This document shows, piece by piece, positions 1 to 8,790 of a stretch of DNA of 64,000 bases. Source of the DNA: Sphingomonas abietis (GTDB lineage Bacteria; Pseudomonadota; Alphaproteobacteria; Sphingomonadales; Sphingomonadaceae); NCBI RefSeq assembly GCF_027625475.1, contig NZ_CP115174.1, positions 1,302,001-1,366,000 of the forward strand, read 5' to 3'. The position numbers were made by a program, and so were the translations under genes. The stretch's first letter is position 1, and the number at the start of each line of letters is the position of its first letter. The notes below the pieces were generated by a model that saw nothing but the letters and a program-made list of their open reading frames with translations, had not been told where the DNA came from and did no database searches.

Positions 1-99
1 GCCGAGTATGAGGCGGCGGGCCTCGATCTGCTGCTACTGCAGATGAGTCCCCAGGCCGAGGAGATGGAACGCTTCGCGGCCCAGGTGATCAACGGCTAG
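1..99 (+). CDS. C-terminal end of an LLM-class flavin monooxygenase (SfnG-like), partial
   Basis: Frame 1 is open from the left edge to a TAG at 97-99 and encodes 32 residues, including GLDLLLLQ and SPQAEEMERFAAQVI. This tail resembles that of FMNH2-dependent luciferase-like monooxygenases of the dimethyl-sulfone monooxygenase (SfnG) type, which release sulfite from organosulfur compounds. The start and the flavin-binding core lie outside the window, so the subfamily call rests on a short tail and on the sulfur-related neighbours. It could be another LLM-class enzyme, such as an SsuD paralogue. Confidence 0.6.
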   Translation, partial: AEYEAAGLDLLLLQMSPQAEEMERFAAQVING

Positions 100-277
100 G
101 CAGGCCGCCTATGGCCGGGCGAGCAGCCCGCGCGTCGGCTGCCGCTATCTCCAGGCGGCCCGGCGATAGGGCGAGGCGGGTGGCTCCCAAGCGCAGGCGA
201 CGGCGATGTCCGAGCCGCTCGCCGCAGCGCGAGCGCCATGGGCGCTGCGTCGAATTGCCGCGGCGACGCGGCAAGGA

Positions 278-979
278 CTATGGCGTCACCGACCGGATAC
301 GAAGCCGGCGGACCCGCAAATGGCTCGCGGTCGTTCGCAGCGCGAAATAGCCGTGCCGATAGGGTGCGTCATCATCGAGGCCGAACAGCATTTTCCCGTC
401 GCGCAGCACCGCGACACGATGTCCGTCCGCGATCAGGCGAATGTGCATCCAGCGATTGGGCTGGAGCAACGCTGCGGCATCGCGGCGGTCGTTCCCCGGC
501 AGGATCGGGCGATCGCCGGCCTGGCCGACATAGCGGCGTAGCCTTGTCGTGCTGTTCCGGTTGCCGCCAATCCCGACATAATAGGTCCGCAGATCGTCAT
601 AGTCGGCGAAGCGGCCGGATCGCGGACGCGGCGGATGCGTGGCCCCCGGATCATCGGCATCGCTGGCCATCCAGAAGGCGTTCACGTCGCTCACCGCATC
701 GTCGACCCCGCCTTCGGCCACCGCCTCGACATCATAATCGATTTCGACCGGCCCGGTGAGCGGCCGATCGTACCACAGGGTGAGCCCCTTGGGCGCCACG
801 ATGTCGAGGATGCCGCCCTGCGCGGTGATCTGCGCGGGCGCCTCGGCCTCGGCGCGCCAATGGGCGAGGCCGTGGCGGAAATCGTCGGCGGGGGATGCCG
901 CAATCACCAGCGGCGCGGCCAGCAGCAGCCCGGCCCATCGCGCCGACTTATGCGCCGGCCCGTTCGATCGTCTCGTCAT
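278..979 (-). CDS. Secreted DUF6250-domain protein
   Basis: A 233-residue protein with a positively charged start and a hydrophobic segment at about 15-29 (AGLLLAAPLVIAASPA), consistent with a signal peptide. The remainder has beta-rich ConA-like character, with LWYDRPLTGPVEIDYDVEAV, NAFWMASD, YYVGIGGNRNSTTRLRRY and a C-terminal DGKMLFGLDD...GYFALRTT pattern. I recognise this as a DUF6250-type domain, often found near polysaccharide-active enzymes; its activity is not established. Its ATG overlaps the stop of the upstream LamG gene (ATGA, 976-979), so the two are translationally coupled and probably act together in the periplasm or at the surface. Confidence 0.65.
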   Translation of the reverse strand: MTRRSNGPAHKSARWAGLLLAAPLVIAASPADDFRHGLAHWRAEAEAPAQITAQGGILDIVAPKGLTLWYDRPLTGPVEIDYDVEAVAEGGVDDAVSDVNAFWMASDADDPGATHPPRPRSGRFADYDDLRTYYVGIGGNRNSTTRLRRYVGQAGDRPILPGNDRRDAAALLQPNRWMHIRLIADGHRVAVLRDGKMLFGLDDDAPYRHGYFALRTTASHLRVRRLRIRSVTP

Positions 980-3900
980 TTCGTGTCTTCCTGCGCGGTG
1001 GCGTCGTCGCGCGATTCCGTGGCGCCCGCGATCTGCGAGGCGATCGTCACGCCCAGCGCCGCGACATTGTTGGTCGCGCTGGTCTCCGCTGGATCGCCGT
1101 CGAGCGTCAGGCGTACCCGAAGTCCTGGCGTCGGCGTGCCGTGCGGCAGCCGAATGGCGACCGTCGCCGTCTTCGGTTCGAGATCGGTCGGCGCGGCGAG
1201 CGGCGGGATCGGGGCACGGGCCACAACATGGCCGGCGGCATCCTCGACGATCGCGGTGCCACCCGGCGTCGCCTTTGCGCCGAGGCTGTGGGCGGTGACC
1301 GACAGGCGATCGCCGCGCAACGCGAGATCTTCGCCCGACAGACCGATATCCGGCCGGGCCGCCGGATCGTCGCCCGGTGTCGCCAGGGTGAAATCGTAGA
1401 CGATCGTCTGGTGCGGCGGGAAAGCGATGTCGACGCCGGCGCCGCGCTCGAGCGTGACGTCGCGTTGCTCCCCGACGGTGTCGGCGCGGTCGTCGCCATC
1501 GGTGTCGATACCCGCGGAGAGACGCCAGCGGCCCGCCGCCACCTCGTCGCCGGTCATCCGCGCCGTGATCGGCCGATCGGTGAGATTATAGCCGATGATG
1601 CGAAAATGGCGCGGATCGCCGTGCGGGATCAGGAGGGCGACGTCCTCCCCCCGCGCCGGGGCGGCGAAATGCCAGCGCACCAGATTGCCGGGATAATAGG
1701 CGTTGCGGCGGTGCGCGACGCCACCCATTCGGGTGCGCTGGAGCAGCTCGCTCGGTACGCTGACCCGATCGACCCAGAGCTCCGCGTCGGTCAGCACCGG
1801 CATCCGACCGCGATCGCTGGCGATTTCGCCGTCATACAGGGCGACGAGATCATTCTTGTCGCCGGTCTGCTGCCAATGGACGAAGCGGGCATAGTCGCGA
1901 TCGTTGAAGCCGCCGAGATTGCGATCGATCGCGCCGCCATCGGGTTTCACCGTGCCATCGGCGATCGCCTTGGCGAGCGCCGGCCCCTGCGGCGTGCGCG
2001 CCAGCAGGTCGGCGTTGAGCGCCGACAGACCGGCAAGATCATGCTCGGCCATCTCCGTCGCGATCGGACGCAGATAGCGCTCGTCGCCGGTCCAGTCATA
2101 GGCGGCCCAGAAGGAATTGCCGGCGCTGGCGACACCCTTGCCGGTGGCCTTGTCGCTGGCCCATTCGATGTTCGAGGGGAACTGCCAGACGCCGTTCGCG
2201 TCCTTCTTGCCGTGCGCCAGCCAGCCGTCGAGCACCGACAGCAGCAACGCCTTGGTTGCCGGCGCGCCATTATAGTCGACGAGCATCAGGCCGGGATGGG
2301 TGATCAGCAGGCTGTAGGGCTCCTGCCAGCCCAGCGCCGCTTCCCGCACGATGCTCGTGCCGCTGAACAGCGAGCTGACGACATGGGCATGGCCGGCGGG
2401 ATTGACTTGCATCAGCTTTGGATAGTTGCGCGCGACCGCCATGCTGCGCTCGATCGCGCTCGGATCGCCCCAGTCGAGCAGCATCGCCTGGCCGAGCGTG
2501 TTGATGCCCTCCTCGTAGCTGTGCAGCTCGTCGGTGCGGATGCGGCCGAGCCCGTTGCTCCACATGCCATTGGCGAAGGTCGCGTCGAGCACGCGCCGTT
2601 GCGAGGCGGCGATCCGTTCGGGCTCGACCCCCATCATCGCCAGCGGCACCCACTGGTTGACCAGATCGGTATCGTCGGAGAGGCCGCCGCCGAATTCGCC
2701 GTCGGCGATCTGGCGATGATCGATCCACCAGTCGACGAACTGCTGGTAGAGCTTCAAGTCCTCGCTCTGCCGCCAAGCCCAGGCAGGAACGCCCGGCGGC
2801 GGCGCGGGTTCGGGCGACATCGGCGCATAAGGCTGCTCCGGCTCCTTCTCGACCCAATAGGCGCGGGCCGTGGCATTGCCCGGATCGACGCGCAGGACAT
2901 CGCTGATGTCGCGTTCGAACCGGGTCCACACCGGATAGAGCCGAGTGCTGGGCTGTTCCTCGACCAGCCAGGACAGTTCGTCCCGCGCCTGCGCCAGTCG
3001 ATCGGCGACATGCTCGGCCTTGGCCGCGGCGACCGGCTTGTACAGCAGGTCGACGTCGGTGCCGTCGAGCGCATGCATATCGAAGCCGCCGCCGGCCGCG
3101 GCGATGTCGATCATCATCGAGGCGCCGTCGGGCAGGATGCGGTCGCGCGTATCGAGCCACAGCGTGCGCGCCTCGCCGGGCTTCACCGCGACATCGACAT
3201 CGAGCAGATCGCGATCGGGCCAGGTCGGATCCTTGATCCGGATGTTGAGCGGCAGCAGGCCGCGATGCGTCGGCTGGACCGGCAGGGCCGGGAGGTGGAT
3301 CGCCACCCCGTCCAGCCCCATGTTCAGATTGGCGGCGCCATAGGTGAAGCGCTGGGGCGCATTGCCGAGCCGGGCATCGCGGAAATCGCCGGGCACCAGG
3401 ATATGGACGATCGGCAGCGCCGATGCCGATGCCGATGGCGGTGTTGACGCCGGTGTCGATGCCGGCGCGGCGACCGCGGCGCGGGGCTTGCGCGGCGCGC
3501 CTGCGGGCAGCGCGACGACGGTGGCGCGCTCCTGCGGCACGAAGCGGCCGGCGATATATCCGGCCAATCCGTCCAGCGCCGGATAGGAAGCCGGATCGGC
3601 CTTGGCATCGATCCGGTAGTGCAGCCGGAAATCGGCGGCCGGGGCCTCGCCCGCGGTCACGTCGTAGGCGCCGATCTCTTCGATCGGCGTCTCCTGCGCG
3701 ACATTGTCGAAACGGATCGTACCGCCATGCCGCTCATGGTCGAGCGGCGTGCTGCTGCGCTCCAGGCCTTCGGGCCGGCGGAACAGCAGGCCGGCCCCGT
3801 CGCCGTCCGTGCGCTGCAGGTCGCCATAAGCGGGGCCGGCGATCTCGATCCGGTTCCAGGGCTCGTCCGGCAGGGTCAGCGTGTAGGCCTGGCCGCCGGT

Positions 3901-4929
3901 GGCATAGACGTTCCAGTCGGGCAGTTCGAAATAATCGTGGCGACCGGGCAGGCGGGAACGGTTGTAGACGCCTGGCCAGGTCGTTTCGCGGATGCCGTCG
4001 GTGCCGCGCGCCATCTTCTCCTTCTGGTCGCGCGCGTCGCTGAACTCGACCTTGCGGATGCGTATCGACGCTGCCGACAGGTAGAGCGGGGCGATGTCGG
4101 CGGCGGCCCAGCCATAGCGGTGCCACCAATCCTGCCGCACCTGCGGATCGTCGGTCGGCATGGCGGGCGCGGGCGGCGCGGCGGGAGCGTTCGGGGTGCC
4201 GGCGGTGGCGAGCGTGGCGACCGAGGCATCGTCGAGCATATGATCATAGATCCTGATCTCGTCGAGATCGCCGCCATGGCTGTACATCCGGCGGGTGTGG
4301 ACCTGCCACGGCGAGACGACCCGCTGGAAGGGACCGAACCCGAACAGCCCGGCATCATAGACCGCCTTGCGATTCAGCGTCGCGACGCGCTGGCCGTCGA
4401 CCCACAGCTTGACGCCGCTGCGCTCGTCCCAGCCGAAGGCGATGTGGGTCCAGGCGTTGGCCGCGGGGATCGAGGCGATCCGGTAGGATATTCGGGTCCG
4501 CGCAAGGCCGGTGTCGGTGACGAAGGCGTCGTAGCCATGGCCGTTCCAGTCGATCCGCAGGAACACCATGTCCCAGCTGCTGCCATCGCTGCCGCCGACA
4601 CGGAAGATCGGGAACGGGGTCGTCCCGAACGGCGTGCGCGAGCGGAAGAAGAAGGAGAGCGTGCCGCGCTGCGCGTAGATATTGCCGGGTCCCGGCCACG
4701 CGAGCACCAGATCGTCCGAGAAGGTGAATCCGGCTCCCACCTTGCCGTCGGCGATCGCGGTCACCCCCTTGGCGAAGATCGGCGTCGCCCCGCCGGCCGC
4801 GAAATCGGCGACGGAGCCTTTGTCACCCGATAAGGAGAAGAGCAGGCCGGGCTCGGCCCTGGCGCCAGACCCTGCCAGCAAAGCCACGCAGGCGACCGAC
4901 GCCCTCAACCTCGAAAAACGCAACGCCAT
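976..4929 (-). CDS. Large secreted LamG-domain protein with toroid-like core and CARDB-like tail
   Basis: A 1317-residue protein. Residues 1-25 form a signal peptide ending near AGSGARA. Residues about 40-240 look like a LamG/concanavalin-A-like domain (LWVDGQRVATLN, GDLDEIRIYDHML). A Pro/Ala/Ser-rich linker lies near 485-510. Residues about 690-1000 are helical and Trp-rich (DDTDLVNQWVPLAMMG, HSYEEGINTLGQAMLLDW, SAGNSFWAAYDWTGDERYL), like the alpha/alpha-toroid of glycoside hydrolases and polysaccharide lyases; this is inference. The last 130 residues resemble a CARDB domain (TLDGDPAETSATNNVAALGV). It heads a two-gene operon with the DUF6250 protein. A near-match to the shared operator lies 87 bp upstream. 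A carbohydrate-active role is plausible but no catalytic residue is assigned. Confidence 0.6.
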   Translation of the reverse strand: MALRFSRLRASVACVALLAGSGARAEPGLLFSLSGDKGSVADFAAGGATPIFAKGVTAIADGKVGAGFTFSDDLVLAWPGPGNIYAQRGTLSFFFRSRTPFGTTPFPIFRVGGSDGSSWDMVFLRIDWNGHGYDAFVTDTGLARTRISYRIASIPAANAWTHIAFGWDERSGVKLWVDGQRVATLNRKAVYDAGLFGFGPFQRVVSPWQVHTRRMYSHGGDLDEIRIYDHMLDDASVATLATAGTPNAPAAPPAPAMPTDDPQVRQDWWHRYGWAAADIAPLYLSAASIRIRKVEFSDARDQKEKMARGTDGIRETTWPGVYNRSRLPGRHDYFELPDWNVYATGGQAYTLTLPDEPWNRIEIAGPAYGDLQRTDGDGAGLLFRRPEGLERSSTPLDHERHGGTIRFDNVAQETPIEEIGAYDVTAGEAPAADFRLHYRIDAKADPASYPALDGLAGYIAGRFVPQERATVVALPAGAPRKPRAAVAAPASTPASTPPSASASALPIVHILVPGDFRDARLGNAPQRFTYGAANLNMGLDGVAIHLPALPVQPTHRGLLPLNIRIKDPTWPDRDLLDVDVAVKPGEARTLWLDTRDRILPDGASMMIDIAAAGGGFDMHALDGTDVDLLYKPVAAAKAEHVADRLAQARDELSWLVEEQPSTRLYPVWTRFERDISDVLRVDPGNATARAYWVEKEPEQPYAPMSPEPAPPPGVPAWAWRQSEDLKLYQQFVDWWIDHRQIADGEFGGGLSDDTDLVNQWVPLAMMGVEPERIAASQRRVLDATFANGMWSNGLGRIRTDELHSYEEGINTLGQAMLLDWGDPSAIERSMAVARNYPKLMQVNPAGHAHVVSSLFSGTSIVREAALGWQEPYSLLITHPGLMLVDYNGAPATKALLLSVLDGWLAHGKKDANGVWQFPSNIEWASDKATGKGVASAGNSFWAAYDWTGDERYLRPIATEMAEHDLAGLSALNADLLARTPQGPALAKAIADGTVKPDGGAIDRNLGGFNDRDYARFVHWQQTGDKNDLVALYDGEIASDRGRMPVLTDAELWVDRVSVPSELLQRTRMGGVAHRRNAYYPGNLVRWHFAAPARGEDVALLIPHGDPRHFRIIGYNLTDRPITARMTGDEVAAGRWRLSAGIDTDGDDRADTVGEQRDVTLERGAGVDIAFPPHQTIVYDFTLATPGDDPAARPDIGLSGEDLALRGDRLSVTAHSLGAKATPGGTAIVEDAAGHVVARAPIPPLAAPTDLEPKTATVAIRLPHGTPTPGLRVRLTLDGDPAETSATNNVAALGVTIASQIAGATESRDDATAQEDTK

Positions 4930-5307
4930 ACATACTCGCCTGTCATCTCGCAGCCTCGGTTTGGCAGAGGCCGCGACGACCTAGCCCCGTGGCGGGCGGC
5001 ACGACAAAATAGATTTCCTATCGGAAGACTCGGATATTGCCGAAGCTCCGGACGCGGCGGAAAAATGCTATCGCTCCAGCCATGGCGAGAGGCGTTGGAC
5101 GGCCATTGGTGAGGGGCGACGGGCAGCGACTGCTGCGCCCGAACTTGCATCAGGGCTGGTGGGATCGGGCGCGACCGTCGCCGCGATCGCACGCCCGCGT
5201 ATTCGCTACCGTGTCCGTTGCCGCGTTCGCGGGCATCGGGACCGCAGCCCAAAGCCACGGGTTGCGGGGATGCCCGCGCGCGTCGGCGATCACTGTCAGT
5301 ATCGGGA
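4930..5307. other. Intergenic region between LamG gene and receptor remnant
   Basis: Apart from the operator near-match at 5016-5034, I see no convincing gene or RNA in these 378 bases. The open frames here are short, lack family resemblance and have no ribosome site. The region separates the divergently read LamG operon promoter from the 3' end of a degraded TonB receptor. Confidence 0.5.
5016..5034 (-). promoter_or_regulatory. Near-match (one base off) to the shared CTA-N9-TAG operator
   Basis: The sequence TCCTA-N9-TCGGA lies 87 bp upstream of the LamG gene start. It differs from the palindrome found before the other sulfur-related units only in TAG becoming TCG. Its flanks (GATTT on the left, TATT on the right) fit the AT-rich extension of the other copies. 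Confidence 0.4.
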
Positions 5308-5502
5308 TCAGTATCGGGTCCTGAAGGTGACGCCATATCTGGCCGGCTGATTGTAATTCACGATCCGTCCCAGATAGGCCGTGACGCCGGCACCCGACGG
5401 TGCTGCCAATAGCCCCTGCGAGATGATGTTCTTCTCGTTCGTGGCATTGTTGGCGTAGAGTGAGATGCCATACGCGGGGTTCCGCGACGATGGTGGCAAC
5501 GT
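5308..5502 (-). pseudogene. C-terminal remnant of a TonB-dependent receptor
   Basis: About 64 residues read NPAYGISLYANNATNEKN, then AYLGRIVNYNQPARYGVTFRTRY and a stop. This is the typical last beta-strand pair of a TonB-dependent outer-membrane receptor, with the aromatic C-terminal residue needed for barrel assembly. The frame meets stop codons immediately upstream (5503-5505 and again 5509 or so), and no plug or barrel is present on either side. It is therefore a truncated relic; the opposite-strand nitroreductase gene begins 165 bp beyond the break. Confidence 0.75.
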
Positions 5503-5666
5503 TTATGTTCAGGAGGCCGCGCGGGCTGATCCGGGCAAGGCGGCCGCGCTGCGCATCTTCGCCCGATATTGGGGACGCACGCTGCTGCACGAGCTGCTCG
5601 GCGTCGGGGAGGCGCCGATCGACGATCGCGAGGAGCCACGCCTCGCCTCAATATCGGGAGGACGGG

Positions 5667-6524
5667 ATGAGTGAAATGAGGGCGTTGGCCCATCCGGACG
5701 ACGATGCCGGCGCACGGCGCGCGGCGCGGTTGTATGAACGCTATCGGGACACGCTGGATGTGCCCGTGGCCTGGAACGAGACGCTCGACACGATGCTGTC
5801 GCACCGCTCGGTTCGTGCCTATTTGCCCGATCCCGTGCCGGAGGGGACGTTGGAATTGCTGGTCGCGGCGGCGCAGTCGGCGGCGAGTTCGTCCAATCTC
5901 CAGCCCTGGAGCGTCGTCGCGGTTGAGGATCCGGCGCGCAAGGCACGGCTCGCGGGGCTCGCCGGGAACCAAACCCAAATTCTCCAGGCACCGCTCTTGC
6001 TGTTATGGATTCTGGACCTCCACCGCCTCACCGCGATCGGTGAAGCGATCGGCGCGCCGGCCGACGGGCCGCAGTTTCTCGAAAGCTTCCTGCTGAGCGC
6101 GGTGGATACCTCGCTTGCCGCCCAGAATGCCGTGGTGGCACTCGAATCGATCGGCCTCGGCAGTTGTTATATCGGCGGCATTCGCAACAAGCCTGCCGAG
6201 GTGGCGGCCGAACTCGGCCTGCCGCCACAGGCGTTCGCACTGTTCGGGCTGACGGTGGGCCATCCCGATCCCGCCGCACCCGCCTCGGTCAAGCCGCGCC
6301 TGCCTCAGGAGGCGGTGCTGTTCCGCGAGCAATATGGCTCGGAACGCAATGCGCTCGCCATTGCCGCTTATGATCTCCGGTTGCGCAGCTTTCAGCGTGA
6401 GCAGGGCATGACGGAGCGCGACTGGACGGAACAGGCGAGCCAGCGGGTGCGTGGTGCCGCCTCGCTCGCCGGTCGAGACGCGCTTCGCGAGGTGCTGCAC
6501 GGGCTCGGTTTCCGGCTCGACTAG
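5667..6524 (+). CDS. Nitroreductase-family NAD(P)H:FMN oxidoreductase
   Basis: A 285-residue member of the nitroreductase fold (NfsA/FRP type). Visible landmarks are the FMN-phosphate loop HRSVRAYLPDPVP at about 36-48, SAASSSNLQPWSVVAVED at about 70-87 and a C-terminal GLGSCYIGGIRNKP at about 167-180. I chose ATG 5667 because GGGAGGACGGG precedes it; the longer GTG-initiated frame overlaps the receptor remnant. The family reduces flavins, quinones or nitro compounds with NAD(P)H. The gene lies 44 bp before an SsuD-like monooxygenase, so supplying reduced FMN to that enzyme, as SsuE does elsewhere, is a reasonable inference. No shared operator was seen upstream. Confidence 0.8.
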   Translation: MSEMRALAHPDDDAGARRAARLYERYRDTLDVPVAWNETLDTMLSHRSVRAYLPDPVPEGTLELLVAAAQSAASSSNLQPWSVVAVEDPARKARLAGLAGNQTQILQAPLLLLWILDLHRLTAIGEAIGAPADGPQFLESFLLSAVDTSLAAQNAVVALESIGLGSCYIGGIRNKPAEVAAELGLPPQAFALFGLTVGHPDPAAPASVKPRLPQEAVLFREQYGSERNALAIAAYDLRLRSFQREQGMTERDWTEQASQRVRGAASLAGRDALREVLHGLGFRLD

Positions 6525-6568
6525 CCAGCATGTCAGCCACCCTTCCATTTCGTTTTCAAGGAGTTCCC

Positions 6569-7684
6569 ATGTCGAACGCCTCCGAATTCCTCTGGTATAT
6601 CCCCAATCAGATCGAGGGAGGGCATCGCGGCGATATCAGCGACGCCGATCCGGCGGGCCTCGAGACCCTGATGCGTCAGGCGGAGGCTCTGGAGCAGCAT
6701 GGCTGGAAGGGCGCGCTGATCGGCACCGGCTGGGGCCGCCCCGATACGTTCACGGTCGCGACGGCGTTGGCGGCGCGGACCAGGACGTTCGAGCCCCTCA
6801 TCGCGATTCGGCCCGGTTACTGGCGGCCGGCCAATTTCGCGTCGGCGGCGGCGACACTGGATCGACTGAGTGGTGGGCGGGTCCGCATCAACATCGTCTC
6901 GGGGCAGGACAATCTCGCCGCCTATGGCGACAGTGAGGGAGACCAGGCGCACCGCTATGGCCGCACGAAGGACTTCATGCGGCTCGTCCGCCGGCTCTGG
7001 ACGGAGGAGGACGTGACCTTCGAGACCGAGCATTTCCGTGTTGCGGGATCGACCGTCTCGCCCCGGATCATAGCGCGCGGCGATCGCCTTCATCCGAAGC
7101 TGTATTTCGGCGGTGCGTCCGAAGCCGCCGAGCGCGTGGCGGCGACCGAAGCGGACGTGCAGCTTTTCTGGGGCGAGCCGCTCGACGGCGTCGCCGACCG
7201 TATCGCGCGGTTGAGGCAGCTCAGCCGCGATCTCGATCGCGACCTGCCGCCGCTGGAATTCGGCCTGCGGATCACGACTTTGGTGCGCGACACGACCGAG
7301 CAGGCATGGGCCGACGCCGAGGCCAAGGTGGAGGAGATGGCCAGGGCGCAGAGCCTCCCGGACCAGCATCGGCGTGCGCCGGCGGTGGGGCAACAACGGC
7401 TGCTGGATCTCCATGCCCGCGGCGAGGTGCTGGACGACAATCTCTATACCGCGCCGGGCCGCTACGGCGGCGGCGGTGCCGGGACCACATGGCTGGTCGG
7501 CTCGGCCGCCGATGTCGCCAGCTCGCTACGCAAATATCGCGACCTCGGCATCAGCCAGTTCGTATTGTCCGACACGCCATATCTGTCGGAGATCGCGCGG
7601 CAGGGCGACCAATTGCTGCCGCTGCTGCGCGACGAACCGCGATCGACGGTAGAGCGCCTGTTCGCCGCCGACAGCATCGCCTGA
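6569..7684 (+). CDS. ssuD: LLM-class FMNH2-dependent alkanesulfonate monooxygenase
   Basis: A 371-residue luciferase-like monooxygenase. The N terminus (EFLWYIPNQIEGGHRGD), the barrel motif GRVRINIVSGQDNLAAYGD, HRYGRTKDFMRLVRRLW and LHPKLYFGGASEAAERVAA match the SsuD/alkanesulfonate monooxygenase group. Such enzymes split the C-S bond of sulfonates with FMNH2 and O2, releasing sulfite and an aldehyde. The start is ATG 6569 with AAGGAG nine bases upstream rather than the in-frame ATG 6530. Its exact substrate cannot be read from the sequence; dibenzothiophene-sulfone-type or methanesulfonate-type relatives are alternatives. It follows a flavin-reductase-like gene and precedes remnants of sulfite- and taurine-processing genes. 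Confidence 0.78.
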   Translation: MSNASEFLWYIPNQIEGGHRGDISDADPAGLETLMRQAEALEQHGWKGALIGTGWGRPDTFTVATALAARTRTFEPLIAIRPGYWRPANFASAAATLDRLSGGRVRINIVSGQDNLAAYGDSEGDQAHRYGRTKDFMRLVRRLWTEEDVTFETEHFRVAGSTVSPRIIARGDRLHPKLYFGGASEAAERVAATEADVQLFWGEPLDGVADRIARLRQLSRDLDRDLPPLEFGLRITTLVRDTTEQAWADAEAKVEEMARAQSLPDQHRRAPAVGQQRLLDLHARGEVLDDNLYTAPGRYGGGGAGTTWLVGSAADVASSLRKYRDLGISQFVLSDTPYLSEIARQGDQLLPLLRDEPRSTVERLFAADSIA

Positions 7685-7705
7685 TCGTCCGGCGCGGGAA
7701 GCCCG

Positions 7706-7978
7706 ATGATGGAAGATGCCCCCGAGCGCGAAGAGCATGTCGCCGGTGGTGGACTGCTTCATCGGCGTGCATTGCTGTTCGCAGGTGCGGCCTCGGCCGG
7801 CGGATGGGCGACCGGTCTTCGTGCCACGAACGCGCCGGCGTCGATGCTGGAACCCGGCATGCCTCTTTCGGGCTATGGGGTGCGGGCGAAATCGAGCGAG
7901 GCGATCCAGCGGATCGTGCCGGACCTCGCCTTTCCGGGCTCCGGATCGTCGCGGCGGACGCGCGGCTGGACCGCTTGA
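7706..7978 (+). pseudogene. N-terminal remnant of a SoxC-like sulfite dehydrogenase
   Basis: Ninety codons resemble the start of molybdopterin sulfite dehydrogenases (SoxC type): GGGLLHRRALLFAGAASAGG is a twin-arginine-like signal, followed by MLEPGMPLSGYGVRAKSSE and FPGSGSSR. Intact SoxC proteins continue for more than 300 residues with the Moco domain. Here the frame ends at TGA 7976-7978, and no Moco-domain sequence is found in any frame downstream. The gene is therefore truncated. Its likely former job was oxidising sulfite released by the monooxygenase just upstream. Confidence 0.65.
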
Positions 7979-8305
7979 GTCTGTCCCGGATCGTGATGCC
8001 GAATCGCGGCGGCTTCGTCAGCCTCGAACACCAGCAGTTCGACGGGAATATCAAGCGTGTGAAACCCCCGAAAGCCACCGGAGAGTGAGGCGGCAGACGG
8101 TCTTCTCCGTGTCGTGCGGGGGGGGCCGCTAGCCATCGAACATCGAGCAGATGGGTGCTTCGGGCAGGCGGGCACCTGCGTGCGGCAAAGATTAGCTTGT
8201 CCACCCCGAATGGAAAATCTCTACCAGTCCGATAGGCATTAACTAGGCTGGGGCCGATCGGAGCGTGAACCCGCTCTTGCCATGAGGAAGCGATAAGTAA
8301 CGGTA
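7979..8305 (+). other. Decayed spacer between two gene remnants
   Basis: About 330 bases without an intact gene. A frame ending at 8088 carries RIVMPNRGGFVSLEHQ, which I could not place. A run of eight G follows at about 8119-8126. The only clear element is the palindromic operator at 8219-8237. Confidence 0.45.
8219..8237 (+). promoter_or_regulatory. Shared CTA-N9-TAG operator, copy 1
   Basis: CTCTA-CCAGTCCGA-TAGGC with flanks AAT on the left and ATT on the right (AATCTCTA...TAGGCATT), an imperfect palindrome with the T-N11-A spacing of LysR-type binding sites. It stands in front of the degraded TauD-like gene, the amidotransferase and serine acetyltransferase 1. Confidence 0.6.
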
Positions 8306-8419
8306 ATGGCTTCTCGTTTCCATCGACTGCCAGCGTGCGCCCGCGCCGACGCGCCGCCGGCGATGTGCAGCAAAGGCCGTGCCGATATCGCCGACCAGAG
8401 CGAACCCGACGAAGGCGCC

Positions 8420-8760
8420 GATCGTTATCGGGCGGAATTTATCCCGACACTGATCGAGGCGGTATATTCTTTGATACGCGTCCATCCCGAAACCGGCGAA
8501 CGCCCGCTCGTGCCGGATAGCGTCTGCCAGGCCTTCGCCGAGCTTGGCGCCGTCGAGCCAGGGCGGCTCGACAACATCATTCAGGCCGCCATCGTCCGGC
8601 TGGAAAACGGCATGCGCCGGCGCGACGGTGACGTGGCGATCCGGCACGATCGCGCCACCGCGCCTGACCCGATCGATGATGATCGTGATCGGCGCCATGT
8701 GGTGCGCGGCGTGACCGTCCGCGGCAACGTGCCGGTTGGCATCGACAGTCGGTGTTCCCG
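8420..8760 (+). pseudogene. C-terminal remnant of a TauD/TfdA-family dioxygenase
   Basis: Within a frame open from 8306 to 8803, residues from about 8430 read YSLIRVHPETGERPLV, then RRRDGDVAIRHDRATAPDPI and RGVTVRGNVPVG. They follow the last third of TauD/TfdA 2-oxoglutarate dioxygenases (RTHPETGR..., W..GDVA.WDNRATQHYA, RR.T.RGD.PVG). The distal iron-ligand His of the RATQHYA motif is gone and the HxD half of the iron site is absent. The 2-oxoglutarate-binding Arg near the end is kept. This is best read as a decayed taurine- or sulfonate-dioxygenase gene. Confidence 0.65.
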
Positions 8761-8790
8761 CCGGGTCACCCTGGGCGCGCTACCGGAATT

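Noticed and set aside
895..3447. 850-codon open frame on the plus strand
   Set aside because: It lies opposite the LamG gene, is Arg/Asp/Gly-rich with no domain, and is a typical GC-rich shadow; the minus-strand frame has signal peptide and domains.
5465..5674. 69-codon frame before the nitroreductase (ALRIFARYWGRTLLHELLG)
   Set aside because: It looks protein-like in places but has no recognisable family, runs antisense to the receptor relic and lacks a ribosome site. Left unassigned.
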